Positions 26,266 to 34,570 of a stretch of 64,000 nucleotides of DNA are shown one piece after another. Source of the stretch: Micromonospora rubida (GTDB lineage: Bacteria; Actinomycetota; Actinomycetes; Mycobacteriales; Micromonosporaceae); assembly GCF_009908295.1 (NCBI RefSeq), contig NZ_JAAALO010000007.1, positions 124,001 to 188,000 of the forward strand, given 5' to 3'. Each line of letters starts with the position of its first letter. The first letter of the stretch is position 1. Made by a program: the position numbers and the translations under genes. The notes under the pieces are model-generated. The model ran no database searches and was not told the DNA's origin. It was given only the letters and a program-made list of their open reading frames with translations.

Positions 26266-27267
26266 CTACCGCCCGGCCGTGTCGACGCGTGCCTCGATGA
26301 GCCAGTGGTCGCCGGAGACGGGGACGGTGCGGGTCACCCGTAACCCCTCGGCGGCGAGCAGGTCGGAGAACTCGGCCAGGCCCCGCTCGCGGCCACCGCA
26401 CATGAGGCCGGTGTTCAGGTCGGCCATCGCCAACGAGGCCGTCATGGCGCCGGCCACCGAGCGCTCGAAGATCAGCAGGCGGCCCGCGTCCGACATGGCG
26501 TCCGCGCAGGCCCGCACGATCCGGCGGGCCTTGTCGTCATTCCAGTCGTGCAGGATCCGCGACAGCAGATAGACGTCGTGTCCGGGGGGAACCGCCTCGA
26601 AGAAGTCGAGGTCGACGAAGCGCCACCGGTCGCGAGCGACATCGCTGAGGTACGCCAGAGCGCCGGCGCGCGCATAGGGACGGTCCCCGACTGTGACGTG
26701 TACGCCGTCGTACGCGGCGAGGAACGCGCGCGCCATCCCTCCCGATCCTCCTCCCACGTCGAGGAGGGACTCGTCGCCGGTGAGTCCCGCCGCCGCCGCC
26801 ACACCCGCCGCGTGGCGGGCCGTGCCGGTGCGCATCTGCCGCTCGAAGACCTCGTACGTCTCCGGTTCCGCGTCGAAGGCGTCGAACACGTCATCGCCGG
26901 ATTCGGACCGCTCCAGCCACCGGGGGAAGTCGGCCCACGCCGACCAGCCCTCCTCGTGCAGCATCCGCGCCATCGGGGCCAGCGAGCCTCCCTCGCCGTC
27001 CGCGAGGAGCCTGCCCACCGGGGTCAGGCTCACTGCGCCGCCCTTGTGCCGTTCGAGAACGCCGACGGCGACGAGCGCGGACACCAACCGGTCCAGGTGG
27101 GGCGCGGCCAGCTTGAGGTTCGTGGCGAGGTCCGCGCCGGTTGCCGGCTCCGCCTCGGCGACGGCGTTGACGACCCCGCTGGTCACCGCGGTCGTGAGCA
27201 GACGGCTGACTGAGAACGCCCGCATCGTGTCGGCCAACTGACGGGCGTCGCTGATGGGCTGGTTCAT
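26266..27267 (-). CDS. SAM-dependent O-methyltransferase (acetylserotonin OMT-like)
   Basis: 333 aa from the ATG at 27267, with GGGAGAG upstream. An N-terminal winged-helix dimerisation domain is followed by the catalytic domain: LLDVGGGSGGMARAF (SAM motif I), then LSRILHDWNDDKARRI, the segment that holds the catalytic His in plant-type and antibiotic O-methyltransferases. It probably tailors a hydroxyl of the cluster product. It lies 86 bp after the last ABC gene and is likely the 3' gene of the transporter operon. In that gap, ending at 27284-27286, a minus-strand frame reads FYPDDEIGRFAAGWVDGRD without a start codon, perhaps a remnant. Confidence 0.85.
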   Translation of the reverse strand: MNQPISDARQLADTMRAFSVSRLLTTAVTSGVVNAVAEAEPATGADLATNLKLAAPHLDRLVSALVAVGVLERHKGGAVSLTPVGRLLADGEGGSLAPMARMLHEEGWSAWADFPRWLERSESGDDVFDAFDAEPETYEVFERQMRTGTARHAAGVAAAAGLTGDESLLDVGGGSGGMARAFLAAYDGVHVTVGDRPYARAGALAYLSDVARDRWRFVDLDFFEAVPPGHDVYLLSRILHDWNDDKARRIVRACADAMSDAGRLLIFERSVAGAMTASLAMADLNTGLMCGGRERGLAEFSDLLAAEGLRVTRTVPVSGDHWLIEARVDTAGR

Positions 27268-27353
27268 TTTCGGAGCACTCTCCCTAGTCCCTGCCGTCGA
27301 CCCAACCGGCAGCGAACCTGCCGATCTCGTCGTCCGGGTAGAAATGGCGCCTC

Positions 27354-28184
27354 TCAGCTTCCGAACTCCAGGCTGCCGTCTGCGCGACCCTTGGTGACCA
27401 CCCGGTTGATCGAGACGGTGGCCAGGGCGAACCAGCCGATGCCGACGAGCGCCTCCAGCGCGAGCTTCGGCCACACCTCGGACCAGGTGCCGCCGGCGAG
27501 AACGGCACGGATGGCCTGCAGGCCGTTGGTCAACGGGAACAGGTGGAGGACCGGTTGCAGCCAGGCGGGCCAGAAGGAGATCGGCACGTTCACGCCGCAG
27601 AACGCCATGATGGGCAGGTAGCCGAGGTTCAGCACGATCACCTGCAGGCTGCGGTAACGCACGGCGAGACCGGCCAGGAAGCAGCCGTAGCAGTAGCAGC
27701 TGACCGCGACGAGGAGGATCATCGCCACCGCGGGCAACGCCTCCGGCCATGGCAGCGGCACGCCCAGCAGCGGCGGCAGGACGAGCCAGCCGATGACAGA
27801 GCTGGCGATGCCGCTGGCGAGCCAGTGCAGGCCGCGCCCGAGGTACACGGGCACGTGGCTGGTCGGGGCTATCGCGAGCAGCGGCAGGGTGCCCAGCCGG
27901 CGCTCACCGGCCATTGTCAGCACGACGATCATCGACTCCAGGCACGACAGCGCGACGATGTTGCCCACCAGCACGAACTGCATGGTGGCGTCGTTGGCGA
28001 CGAACTTCCCGATCAACGCGAAGAACGTCACCTGCGTCAGCAGCCGCGCCACCCAGCCGAACAGCCAGGTGCGCCAGGTGTGCACCGTCCGCATCTCCGC
28101 GATCGAGAACAGCAGCGACTGGTGCCCGAGGCGCAGCCAGCCGGTGCCCGGCGAAGAGGTTCCGAGAGAAGAAGGGCTGTTCAT
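27354..28184 (-). CDS. ABC-2 type exporter permease
   Basis: 276 aa with about six hydrophobic segments, e.g. FVLVGNIVALSCLESMIVVL and VAMILLVAVSCYCYGCFLAG. The gene order ATPase-permease-permease and the length match DrrAB-like drug exporters that use two different half-permeases. The start overlaps the stop of the upstream permease gene as ATGA. It is likely the second subunit of the export channel for the cluster product and gives self-protection. Confidence 0.8.
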   Translation of the reverse strand: MNSPSSLGTSSPGTGWLRLGHQSLLFSIAEMRTVHTWRTWLFGWVARLLTQVTFFALIGKFVANDATMQFVLVGNIVALSCLESMIVVLTMAGERRLGTLPLLAIAPTSHVPVYLGRGLHWLASGIASSVIGWLVLPPLLGVPLPWPEALPAVAMILLVAVSCYCYGCFLAGLAVRYRSLQVIVLNLGYLPIMAFCGVNVPISFWPAWLQPVLHLFPLTNGLQAIRAVLAGGTWSEVWPKLALEALVGIGWFALATVSINRVVTKGRADGSLEFGS

Positions 28185-28957
28185 GAGTGTCCCACGTGTG
28201 CGGTCTCGCGGCTCTGATCGATGATCCGGTTGATCAGCAGGAACCCGGCGACCAGTGCCGCCGCGCCGAGACCGATGGTCATGGCGATCCAGGCCGGCCA
28301 CGCGTCCGGCAGGTTCCCGCTCATCGAGCCGCGCAGCAGGTCGGCGCTCCACGACAGGAAGATGACCCGGCTGAGCGGTTCAAGCCAGCCCGGCAGGAGC
28401 GCGACCGGCACCAGGACCCCGCCGAGAATGTAGAACGGGTAGGTGAGCGCGTTCTGGAACACGTGCAGCGCCCGCGACTTGATGAACACGGCGGCGAGCA
28501 GGGTGGCGGTGCCGGCCATCGCGAAGCAGGTGGCCAGGATGGCCACGACGAACACGCCAGGTCGTTCGAGTGGTACGTCGGCTCCGAATCCGACGACCGC
28601 CACCAACCACGATTCGAAGAAGGTCAGCGCGCCGGCCAGGATGACGACTCCGATCCGCCCGAACACCACGAGACTCACCGGGGTCAGCGAGGCGACCAGA
28701 AGCTCCATCCGCCCGGCCCACCGTTCCTCCTCGATGATCGAGGCGGCCAGGTCCAGCGACATCAGCCAGAGCCCGATCAGGCCCGGCGCGAGTACGCCGT
28801 TCACCAGCGTCCCCGACCGCTGGCCGCTCACGACGAGCGACAGGAAGATGACGCTGAACAGCGGCGAGGTCAGCAGGATCATCAGGTGGCCCGGGCTGCG
28901 TCGGGTGATGGCGAGCTGCAACCGGAAGGCTGCGGCGATGACGCGTAGCGCGTTCAC
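28181..28957 (-). CDS. ABC-2 type exporter permease
   Basis: 258 aa, with the GTG at 28957 overlapping the ATPase stop as GTGA; the much longer frame upstream is a shadow of the ATPase. Six predicted membrane segments, including LMILLTSPLFSVIFLSLVV and VFVVAILATCFAMAGTATLL, with an EEERWAGRMELL cytoplasmic segment typical of ABC-2 permeases. It partners with the next permease and the ATPase. Confidence 0.8.
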   Translation of the reverse strand: MNALRVIAAAFRLQLAITRRSPGHLMILLTSPLFSVIFLSLVVSGQRSGTLVNGVLAPGLIGLWLMSLDLAASIIEEERWAGRMELLVASLTPVSLVVFGRIGVVILAGALTFFESWLVAVVGFGADVPLERPGVFVVAILATCFAMAGTATLLAAVFIKSRALHVFQNALTYPFYILGGVLVPVALLPGWLEPLSRVIFLSWSADLLRGSMSGNLPDAWPAWIAMTIGLGAAALVAGFLLINRIIDQSRETAHVGHS

Positions 28958-29901
28958 ACCGACATCGCTCTCGTGCCGATCAGTCGCAGGTACACGTCCT
29001 CGAGCGTGGGCTCGCTCCGGCGCGCCGACAGCACACCCCGCTCGATCAGCCACACCAGCAGCCGTGCCACGTCCGCGGGTTCCCTCAGCAGCGCCCGGTG
29101 GCCGCCGTCCCGTGGTTCGACGCTCTCCACGAACGCCAGCTCCGGCACCTGGGCCAGCACCGCCGGGTCGTCGCAGGTGAAGTCGACGCACTCGCGGGCG
29201 TCCAGGTACCGGCCGATGTGCCTGGTCGGTTCGTCGAGCACGAGCCGGCCGTGGTCGATGAGGGTGACCCGGTCACAGAGGGCCTCGGCCTCGGCCATGT
29301 CATGCGTGGTGAGGAAAACGGTACGCCCTTCCTGCCGCAGTTCCCGCACGAGTGCGCGGAAATCACGGGCGGCGACCGGATCCATACCGGTTGTCGGTTC
29401 GTCGAGGAACAGAATTCGGGGGCCGTGTATCAGCCCACGCGCAAGGTGCAGTCGCTGTTTCATTCCCCGGGAGAATGTCTCCACGGGTTCATCCGCCCGG
29501 TCGGCGAGCCCCATCCGCTCAAGCAGTTCGGAGCAGCGGTTCTGGGCGGTGCGGCGGTCCAGCCGGTAAAGCGCGGCCCAGAAGGCGAGATTCTGTCGCG
29601 CGCTGATCCGGGGATACAGGCCCCGCTCGCCACCGAATACGACGCCGACGTTCTCCCGGACCGTCTGCGGGGCGCTGACCAGGTCTTTCCCGAGCACCCT
29701 CGCGGTACCGGAGGTAGGCAGGAGGACGGTGGAGAGGATCTTGACAAGCGTGGTCTTGCCTGCTCCGTTCGGCCCCAGCAGGCCGAGTACTTCGCTGTCA
29801 TCGACGGTCAGCGTGACGCCACCGAGCGCGACGGTCTCTTCGGCCTTGCGCCGTGTTCGGTACGTGCGGACCAACTCGCGGATTTCTACAACCGCTGGCA
29901 T
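28954..29901 (-). CDS. ABC exporter ATP-binding subunit (DrrA-like)
   Basis: 315 aa. Walker A GPNGAGKTT near residue 43, signature SRGMKQRLHLARGL and Walker B ILFLDEPTTGMDP; the C-terminal extension after ~220 residues fits DrrA-type drug-efflux ATPases. It is the first gene of the minus-strand operon (ATPase, two permeases, methyltransferase) and is divergent from the second thioesterase-like gene. It powers export of the cluster's product by inference. Confidence 0.88.
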   Translation of the reverse strand: MPAVVEIRELVRTYRTRRKAEETVALGGVTLTVDDSEVLGLLGPNGAGKTTLVKILSTVLLPTSGTARVLGKDLVSAPQTVRENVGVVFGGERGLYPRISARQNLAFWAALYRLDRRTAQNRCSELLERMGLADRADEPVETFSRGMKQRLHLARGLIHGPRILFLDEPTTGMDPVAARDFRALVRELRQEGRTVFLTTHDMAEAEALCDRVTLIDHGRLVLDEPTRHIGRYLDARECVDFTCDDPAVLAQVPELAFVESVEPRDGGHRALLREPADVARLLVWLIERGVLSARRSEPTLEDVYLRLIGTRAMSV

Positions 29902-30116
29902 TCAGATTCCCTTGTCGCGATAGTGGTCTGCCCGACGCTCGCCACGTGGGCACCCCGCCGTCCTGACAGTCGGCCCGGTTGGCATGGCCAATATAGACGG
30001 CGGCGCGGGGGTTGGGAAGTCGCTGATACTGTCGTCCCGGCTTCCGCATCGGGAGTTACTCAGCGCAATTTTTGCGATACTGAAACCGCTGCTGACGGGG
30101 CGGGAGGGCGGAACGC

Positions 30117-31016
30117 GTGAACAATCCAATGTGGCATACGCTCAGGGTCGGTACCGGCAGCGAGATCGTGCTCGTGGTCGACTTCAGTGCCGACGCCGGC
30201 CGCGAGGCCGCCGGGTTCAGCGATCTGGTCCCGCTGCTTCCTGACCGTTACACCGTCCAGGCGACGCGCCGCACCACCTGGACCGACGACGCCGACGGCA
30301 CGGTCGACCCGACGGCCCGGCTTCAGGAATGGCTCTCGACGGCAGACCTGTTCGGACCGGAGGTGGTGGCCGTGCTCGGGTACTGCGCCGGATGCCGGCT
30401 CTCCGTCGCGTTCGCCGATCGGATCGCCGGCCCGATCCCGCCCGCGGTGGTCCTCTTCGACCCGCTGCCGGTGGTGCCGCAGTCGCTCTGGCAGGAGTAC
30501 GCGAAAGCCGTGACGCAGCTGGCTCCGGGTCTCGGTGAGGCGGTCGTCGACCAGGCCACTGAGCGCGCCCGGGCCGAGGCCGAGGCCGCCACCGGCGCCG
30601 GGGAGCTGGCCCGGTGGCTCAGCGGGTCCTACGCCGACCTCGCGCCGCGCGGCTGCGAGGAACTCGGCATCGACGTGGAGTTCGCCGAACAGCTGATCAG
30701 CCGGCTGACGGGGTACCTCCGGTACCTGGCGATCGCGGCGGCCGCGCCGCTGTCGTCGGGCCACGCACCGGCGCTCGTGCTGCGATCGCAGGAGCCGGTG
30801 CCGTCCGAGCTGCTGGAGCACGCCGACGCGCGGCAGCTGGAACACGTCGACGCGCGGCAGCTCGACACGCCCCGGGTCGAGCTGCTCCGCAGCCAGGAGG
30901 CGGCCGACCTGGTGACGCGGCTGTTGGCCGGCCGCAGCCGCGACGCGACCGGGTCCGACCGCCTGTCGGCCGCCGTAGCGGCGACGAACATGGAGTCTGC
31001 CGTCCGCGACGCGTGA
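30117..31016 (+). CDS. Thioesterase/alpha-beta-hydrolase-like protein with GYCAG motif
   Basis: 299 aa. A compact alpha/beta-hydrolase core: VAVLGYCAGCRLSVAFA, where Cys90 replaces the nucleophilic Ser, then AVVLFDPLPVVPQSLW. The likely C-terminal acid/His pair is hard to place, so activity is uncertain. The C-terminal region contains a tandem duplication of eight residues (EHADARQL/EHVDARQL). Together with the 395-1459 protein it is the second Cys-type TE-like protein of the cluster. It may serve as an editing or transfer enzyme, or bind a carrier without catalysis. Probably the last gene of the cluster. Confidence 0.6.
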   Translation: MNNPMWHTLRVGTGSEIVLVVDFSADAGREAAGFSDLVPLLPDRYTVQATRRTTWTDDADGTVDPTARLQEWLSTADLFGPEVVAVLGYCAGCRLSVAFADRIAGPIPPAVVLFDPLPVVPQSLWQEYAKAVTQLAPGLGEAVVDQATERARAEAEAATGAGELARWLSGSYADLAPRGCEELGIDVEFAEQLISRLTGYLRYLAIAAAAPLSSGHAPALVLRSQEPVPSELLEHADARQLEHVDARQLDTPRVELLRSQEAADLVTRLLAGRSRDATGSDRLSAAVAATNMESAVRDA

Positions 31017-31095
31017 CGGATCACCCCCGCCCAAACGGCGACGCCGGGGGCGCGGGTCCAGGCCATCGACAACCACCCCGCTGGAACCTGCTTGT

Positions 31096-31509
31096 TCACC
31101 GGATTCCGGAGTCGGGATGTTCGGCATCCCATTCTTGGCGTGCTTGCGCGATGGCGTCGCGGTGTTCCGCCGACCAGTCCGTGAGGGCTTTGACCAGATG
31201 GGTGAGGCTGTGGCCCATCGTCGTGAGCTCGTACTCGACCTGCGGGGGCACCGTAGGGTGCACGGTCCGGGTGACCAGGCCATCGCGTTCCAACCGGCGC
31301 ACGGTGAGCGTCAGCATCCGCTGGGAGATACCAGGGATGGCGCGCTGTAGCTGTCGGAAACGGCGGATGCCCTGGGCCAGTTCGACGATGACCAGGACCG
31401 ACCATTTGTCGCCGATCCGGTCGAGTACCTCGCGGATACCGCAGTCCTCGTGCTCGTCGCCGCAGCTGACGACGGGTTCGGCGGTTACCCCGGTGTGCCC
31501 CACTGACAT
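31096..31509 (-). CDS. HxlR-family transcriptional regulator
   Basis: 137 aa. A winged helix of the HxlR type: CGIREVLDRIGDKWSVLVI, then FRQLQRAIPGISQRMLT and LERDGLVTR with the wing after it. An N-terminal Cys pair (CGDEHEDCG) may sense redox or electrophiles, as in related family members. It is divergent from an NmrA-like reductase, the usual target arrangement of this family. Confidence 0.9.
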   Translation of the reverse strand: MSVGHTGVTAEPVVSCGDEHEDCGIREVLDRIGDKWSVLVIVELAQGIRRFRQLQRAIPGISQRMLTLTVRRLERDGLVTRTVHPTVPPQVEYELTTMGHSLTHLVKALTDWSAEHRDAIAQARQEWDAEHPDSGIR

Positions 31510-31554
31510 GGAAGTGCCTCCTTACGCTCCCCGGCGCGAAACCGCAGGATGATC

Positions 31555-31579
31555 CCGGTTACGGAAGAGAACCTACCGG
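31555..31579. promoter_or_regulatory. Inverted repeat between hxlR-type gene and reductase
   Basis: CCGGT (31555-31559) and ACCGG (31575-31579) frame an inner GGTT...AACC pair in the 84-bp divergent region. It lies ahead of the reductase ribosome-binding site and is a plausible HxlR operator. Confidence 0.3.
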
Positions 31580-31593
31580 AACGGAAGACCCTG

Positions 31594-32406
31594 ATGATCC
31601 TGGTTACTGGTGCCACCGGCGCCCTGGGCACGCTGATCGCCGAGCGGCTGGCCGACCGCGACGACACCGTCCTTGGAACGCGTGAACCTCAGCGGCTCGA
31701 GACCCCGCTGCCGGTCCGCCGCATCGACTTCGACGAGCCCGGCACCCTCGTCGGTGGCTTCGAGGCCGTGGATGTGCTGCTGATGATCTCTGCGGGCTAC
31801 GGCGAGGATGACACCGTCATAGCCCGGCACGGTGCCGCCATCGACGCCGCAGAGAGGGCCGGCGTGGGGCATGTCGTCTATACGAGCCTGACCGCCGACG
31901 GCGATCACCTTCCCTACGCACTGGCGCACCGTTGGACCGAGCGTCGGCTCCAGGACAGCACCATGGACTGGACGATCCTGCGCAATGGCCTGTACGCGGA
32001 GTTGCTGGGTGGCCTCGCGGCACCGTCGGCCGACGGACGGATCACTGCCCCCCTCGGTGAGGGCCAACTGGCCGCCGTTACCCGGGCGGATCTGGCCGAT
32101 GCCGCAGTACGTGTGACGGTGGAGGCACCCGCTCATGCGGGGCGCAGCTATGAACTCGTCGGCGAGCAGGCCATCGGCGGTGCCGATCTGGCCCGGACGC
32201 ACGGCCCACACGTCGTCTATGAGCCGGAGACCCTCGCCCAGGCCCGCGCACACATTGCCGCTTCCGGCGCCGAGCCGTTCCAGGTGCCGATGCTGGTGGG
32301 CACCTACTCCGCCATCGCGGCCGGGTTCATGTCCCGCACCGGCGGTGATCTGCGTCAGCTGCTGGGCCGCGCCCCCTACTCCGCGCTCGCAGCAGCCGTC
32401 GCATAG
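31594..32406 (+). CDS. NmrA-like NAD(P)H-binding SDR oxidoreductase (QorB type)
   Basis: 270 aa from the ATG at 31594, with GGAAG 6 nt before it. VTGATGALG at the N terminus is the atypical-SDR nucleotide motif; VVYTSLTADGD and DWTILRNGLYAELLGG are characteristic of QorB/NmrA-like quinone reductases. It lacks the YxxxK pair of classical SDRs. Control by the divergent HxlR regulator suggests a quinone or electrophile detoxification unit, separate from the biosynthetic cluster. Confidence 0.85.
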   Translation: MILVTGATGALGTLIAERLADRDDTVLGTREPQRLETPLPVRRIDFDEPGTLVGGFEAVDVLLMISAGYGEDDTVIARHGAAIDAAERAGVGHVVYTSLTADGDHLPYALAHRWTERRLQDSTMDWTILRNGLYAELLGGLAAPSADGRITAPLGEGQLAAVTRADLADAAVRVTVEAPAHAGRSYELVGEQAIGGADLARTHGPHVVYEPETLAQARAHIAASGAEPFQVPMLVGTYSAIAAGFMSRTGGDLRQLLGRAPYSALAAAVA

Positions 32407-32540
32407 CCCTCACCGCAACCAGTCCGCGCCGGACCTGCTCATCCGCCGCCCCACGCGGTCGGCGACGGGCACCCGGTGCGGCAGGCGTCGGGCGCTTGTC
32501 GGCGGGTGGCGTCGACGATCGGCGGGACCAGCTGCGGTCC

Positions 32541-33155
32541 CTACGTCTCCGGACGTTCGACGCGGGTGGGGTCGCCGCGTACGAGCTCGTCGTGGATGCG
32601 CCAGCGGGCGGTGGTGACGGCGCGTTCCGCCGTCTCGTCGCCCCGCTCGATGCGCTGTCGCAGCAGCCGCACGGCGATGCGCCGGTTGAGGCTGAGCTGC
32701 CGCTCCGTGTCGACCACGACGACGATCCCCGAGGGGCGGTGGGTCGCCCGTACCGCCGTGCTGGCCTTGTTCCGGTGTTGACCGCCGGGGCCGCCGGTGC
32801 GGCAGGCGACGAACTCGACATCCGTCTCCGCGAACGTCGTGTGGGGGGTGTCGACCTGGCACGGACGGGCGATGACGTACCAGTTCTTCCGGCCGGCGTC
32901 GGCCCGGTAGGGGCTGGGCGCCTGCCAGCACAGCGTTCCGGTCCACGCCTCGGCGAACGCCTCGGCGGCGGCCCCGGTGATCCGGACCAGGACCGATCGG
33001 TAGGTGCCGGGCCGGTCACCGGGAACGGTCTCGACCCGATGGATCGCCAGGTTCTGCCGGGTGCCGTCGGCCTCCAGTCGGCGCAGCAGCCGGGCCAGCG
33101 CCCAGGCGCACTCGCGCGGGCCACGCCCGGCCGACATGAGCAGGTGGATGCTCAC
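32541..33155 (-). CDS. prfH: Peptide chain release factor homologue PrfH
   Basis: 204 aa from the GTG at 33155, which overlaps the rtcB stop as GTGA. It has the catalytic GGQ loop (RTGGPGGQHRNKASTAVRA, His after GGQ as seen in this group) and the short size of PrfH, without the stop-codon-recognition domain set of RF1/RF2. PrfH paired with RtcB2 is a known stress module: PrfH frees stalled ribosomes with a damaged 16S decoding site so RtcB can reseal the RNA. Here the two genes are translationally coupled. Confidence 0.9.
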   Translation of the reverse strand: MSIHLLMSAGRGPRECAWALARLLRRLEADGTRQNLAIHRVETVPGDRPGTYRSVLVRITGAAAEAFAEAWTGTLCWQAPSPYRADAGRKNWYVIARPCQVDTPHTTFAETDVEFVACRTGGPGGQHRNKASTAVRATHRPSGIVVVVDTERQLSLNRRIAVRLLRQRIERGDETAERAVTTARWRIHDELVRGDPTRVERPET

Positions 33156-34351
33156 GGCTGGCCTCGCCCGCGGCGGTGCTCCCGGCGGTCCCGTGGGGGA
33201 GTGGACCCGCGGTCGGGCGTCTTGTAGGTGACCAGGGGAACCGTGGCGGCCACGGGGGTGGCCAGGTCGTGGTCGACGAGGTCGGCGATCACCTGCTCGA
33301 TGCGCTTGTAGGCGGTCGGGGCCTCCTCGAAGAGCAGCTGGCGGTCGCCGCACACCACCAGCGACCCCACCGGCGTGCGGCGCAGCTCCTCGACGGTGTG
33401 CTTGGCCCGACCCCGGCGCAGGGCGTCGGCGCGCGACATCTTGCGGCCCGCGCCGTGCGCCACGGAGTGGTTGGCGTCCGGTCCGGCGTGGGCGGCCACC
33501 AGGTAGGAACGGGTGCCCCGCGTGCCGGCGACGAGCACGTCGCGGCCGTCACCCGGCGCCGCCCCCTTGCGGTGCAGGTAGACACCGTCGCGGACCTCGA
33601 CCAGGTTGTGGCACTCGTCGACGATCGGCTCGGTGGGCTCGGCTCCCAGGGCGTGGGCGACCCGGGCGGCCATGAGCCGCCGGTTGAGCGAGCCCCAGCG
33701 TACGGCGTCGTCATGCATCCTCAGGTAGGCGTCGGGATCCGGGGCGGGACCCGCGCCGTGGGCCTCGGTGTGCGAACGCAGGATCCGCTCGCCCAGCCCC
33801 CGGGAACCACTGTGGACGATGAGCACGAGGTCACCGGCGGCGAGCCCGAGCCGGTTCGCGTGGTCCGGTTCGAGGACGGTGTCGATCCGGGCCAGCTCGA
33901 CGAAGTGGTTACCCCGACCGACCGTCCCGAGGCCCTCGACGTGACCGGCGGGAATGTCGCCCGTCACGACGGCCCAGGCCGGGTCGTCGGCATCACGCTC
34001 GGGGTCCAACGCGCGGTCGAGGTCGGGAAACCGGGCGGCGAGTCGTTCGGGCACGACACGCCTGAGCTTGAGTGGGAACACGGCGATGCCGCAACCGATG
34101 TCGGAGCCCACCAGGAACGGGTACAACACGGTGGACGCCATGGCGGCGCCGATGGGGGCGCCCTTGCCGGGGTGCAGGTCCGGCATGGCGGCGACGTGGA
34201 TCATGCCGTCGAGGGCGGCCACCTGGTGGCACTGCGTGAGGGCGTCGGACTCGATCCAGCTCGTGGGGGAGGCGAACACGGTGACGGTGGCCGAGCCCGG
34301 GGCCGGGGCGGACCGGGGCAGGGACCCCTGCCGGAAGGGTGGCTGAGACAA
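33152..34351 (-). CDS. rtcB: RNA-splicing ligase RtcB (RtcB2 type, paired with PrfH)
   Basis: 399 aa. Conserved RtcB blocks: MPDLHPGKGAPIGAAM, GSDIGCGI with the metal-binding Cys, GRGNHFVELARID, VHSGSRGLGE, and AHGAGRKMSR with the guanylylated His. The enzyme joins 2',3'-cyclic phosphate to 5'-OH RNA ends using GTP and Mn. The start at 34351 is a TTG without a clear Shine-Dalgarno; a start further in is possible. The operon with prfH identifies it as the ribosome-repair form rather than a tRNA-splicing one. Confidence 0.9.
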   Translation of the reverse strand: MSQPPFRQGSLPRSAPAPGSATVTVFASPTSWIESDALTQCHQVAALDGMIHVAAMPDLHPGKGAPIGAAMASTVLYPFLVGSDIGCGIAVFPLKLRRVVPERLAARFPDLDRALDPERDADDPAWAVVTGDIPAGHVEGLGTVGRGNHFVELARIDTVLEPDHANRLGLAAGDLVLIVHSGSRGLGERILRSHTEAHGAGPAPDPDAYLRMHDDAVRWGSLNRRLMAARVAHALGAEPTEPIVDECHNLVEVRDGVYLHRKGAAPGDGRDVLVAGTRGTRSYLVAAHAGPDANHSVAHGAGRKMSRADALRRGRAKHTVEELRRTPVGSLVVCGDRQLLFEEAPTAYKRIEQVIADLVDHDLATPVAATVPLVTYKTPDRGSTPPRDRREHRRGRGQP

Positions 34352-34570
34352 GGATGCTCACTTCGCTGAAAGCGGGACGTGGACGGACGGCACGACGGCG
34401 CGGGTCAGCGCCGTGCGGCCGTGGAGCAGCTGGGTGCGGTCCGTCAGAACGTCATGGACACACCCTCCCGGAGCCCACGGCGCGCAGCAAGCGCTTTTCG
34501 TCCGGTGCCCCGCCCGGGTGGTTGCGCCCGTGGTGCCGCAGCCGGGACCGTCAGCCCGCCCCGCTCGCGG

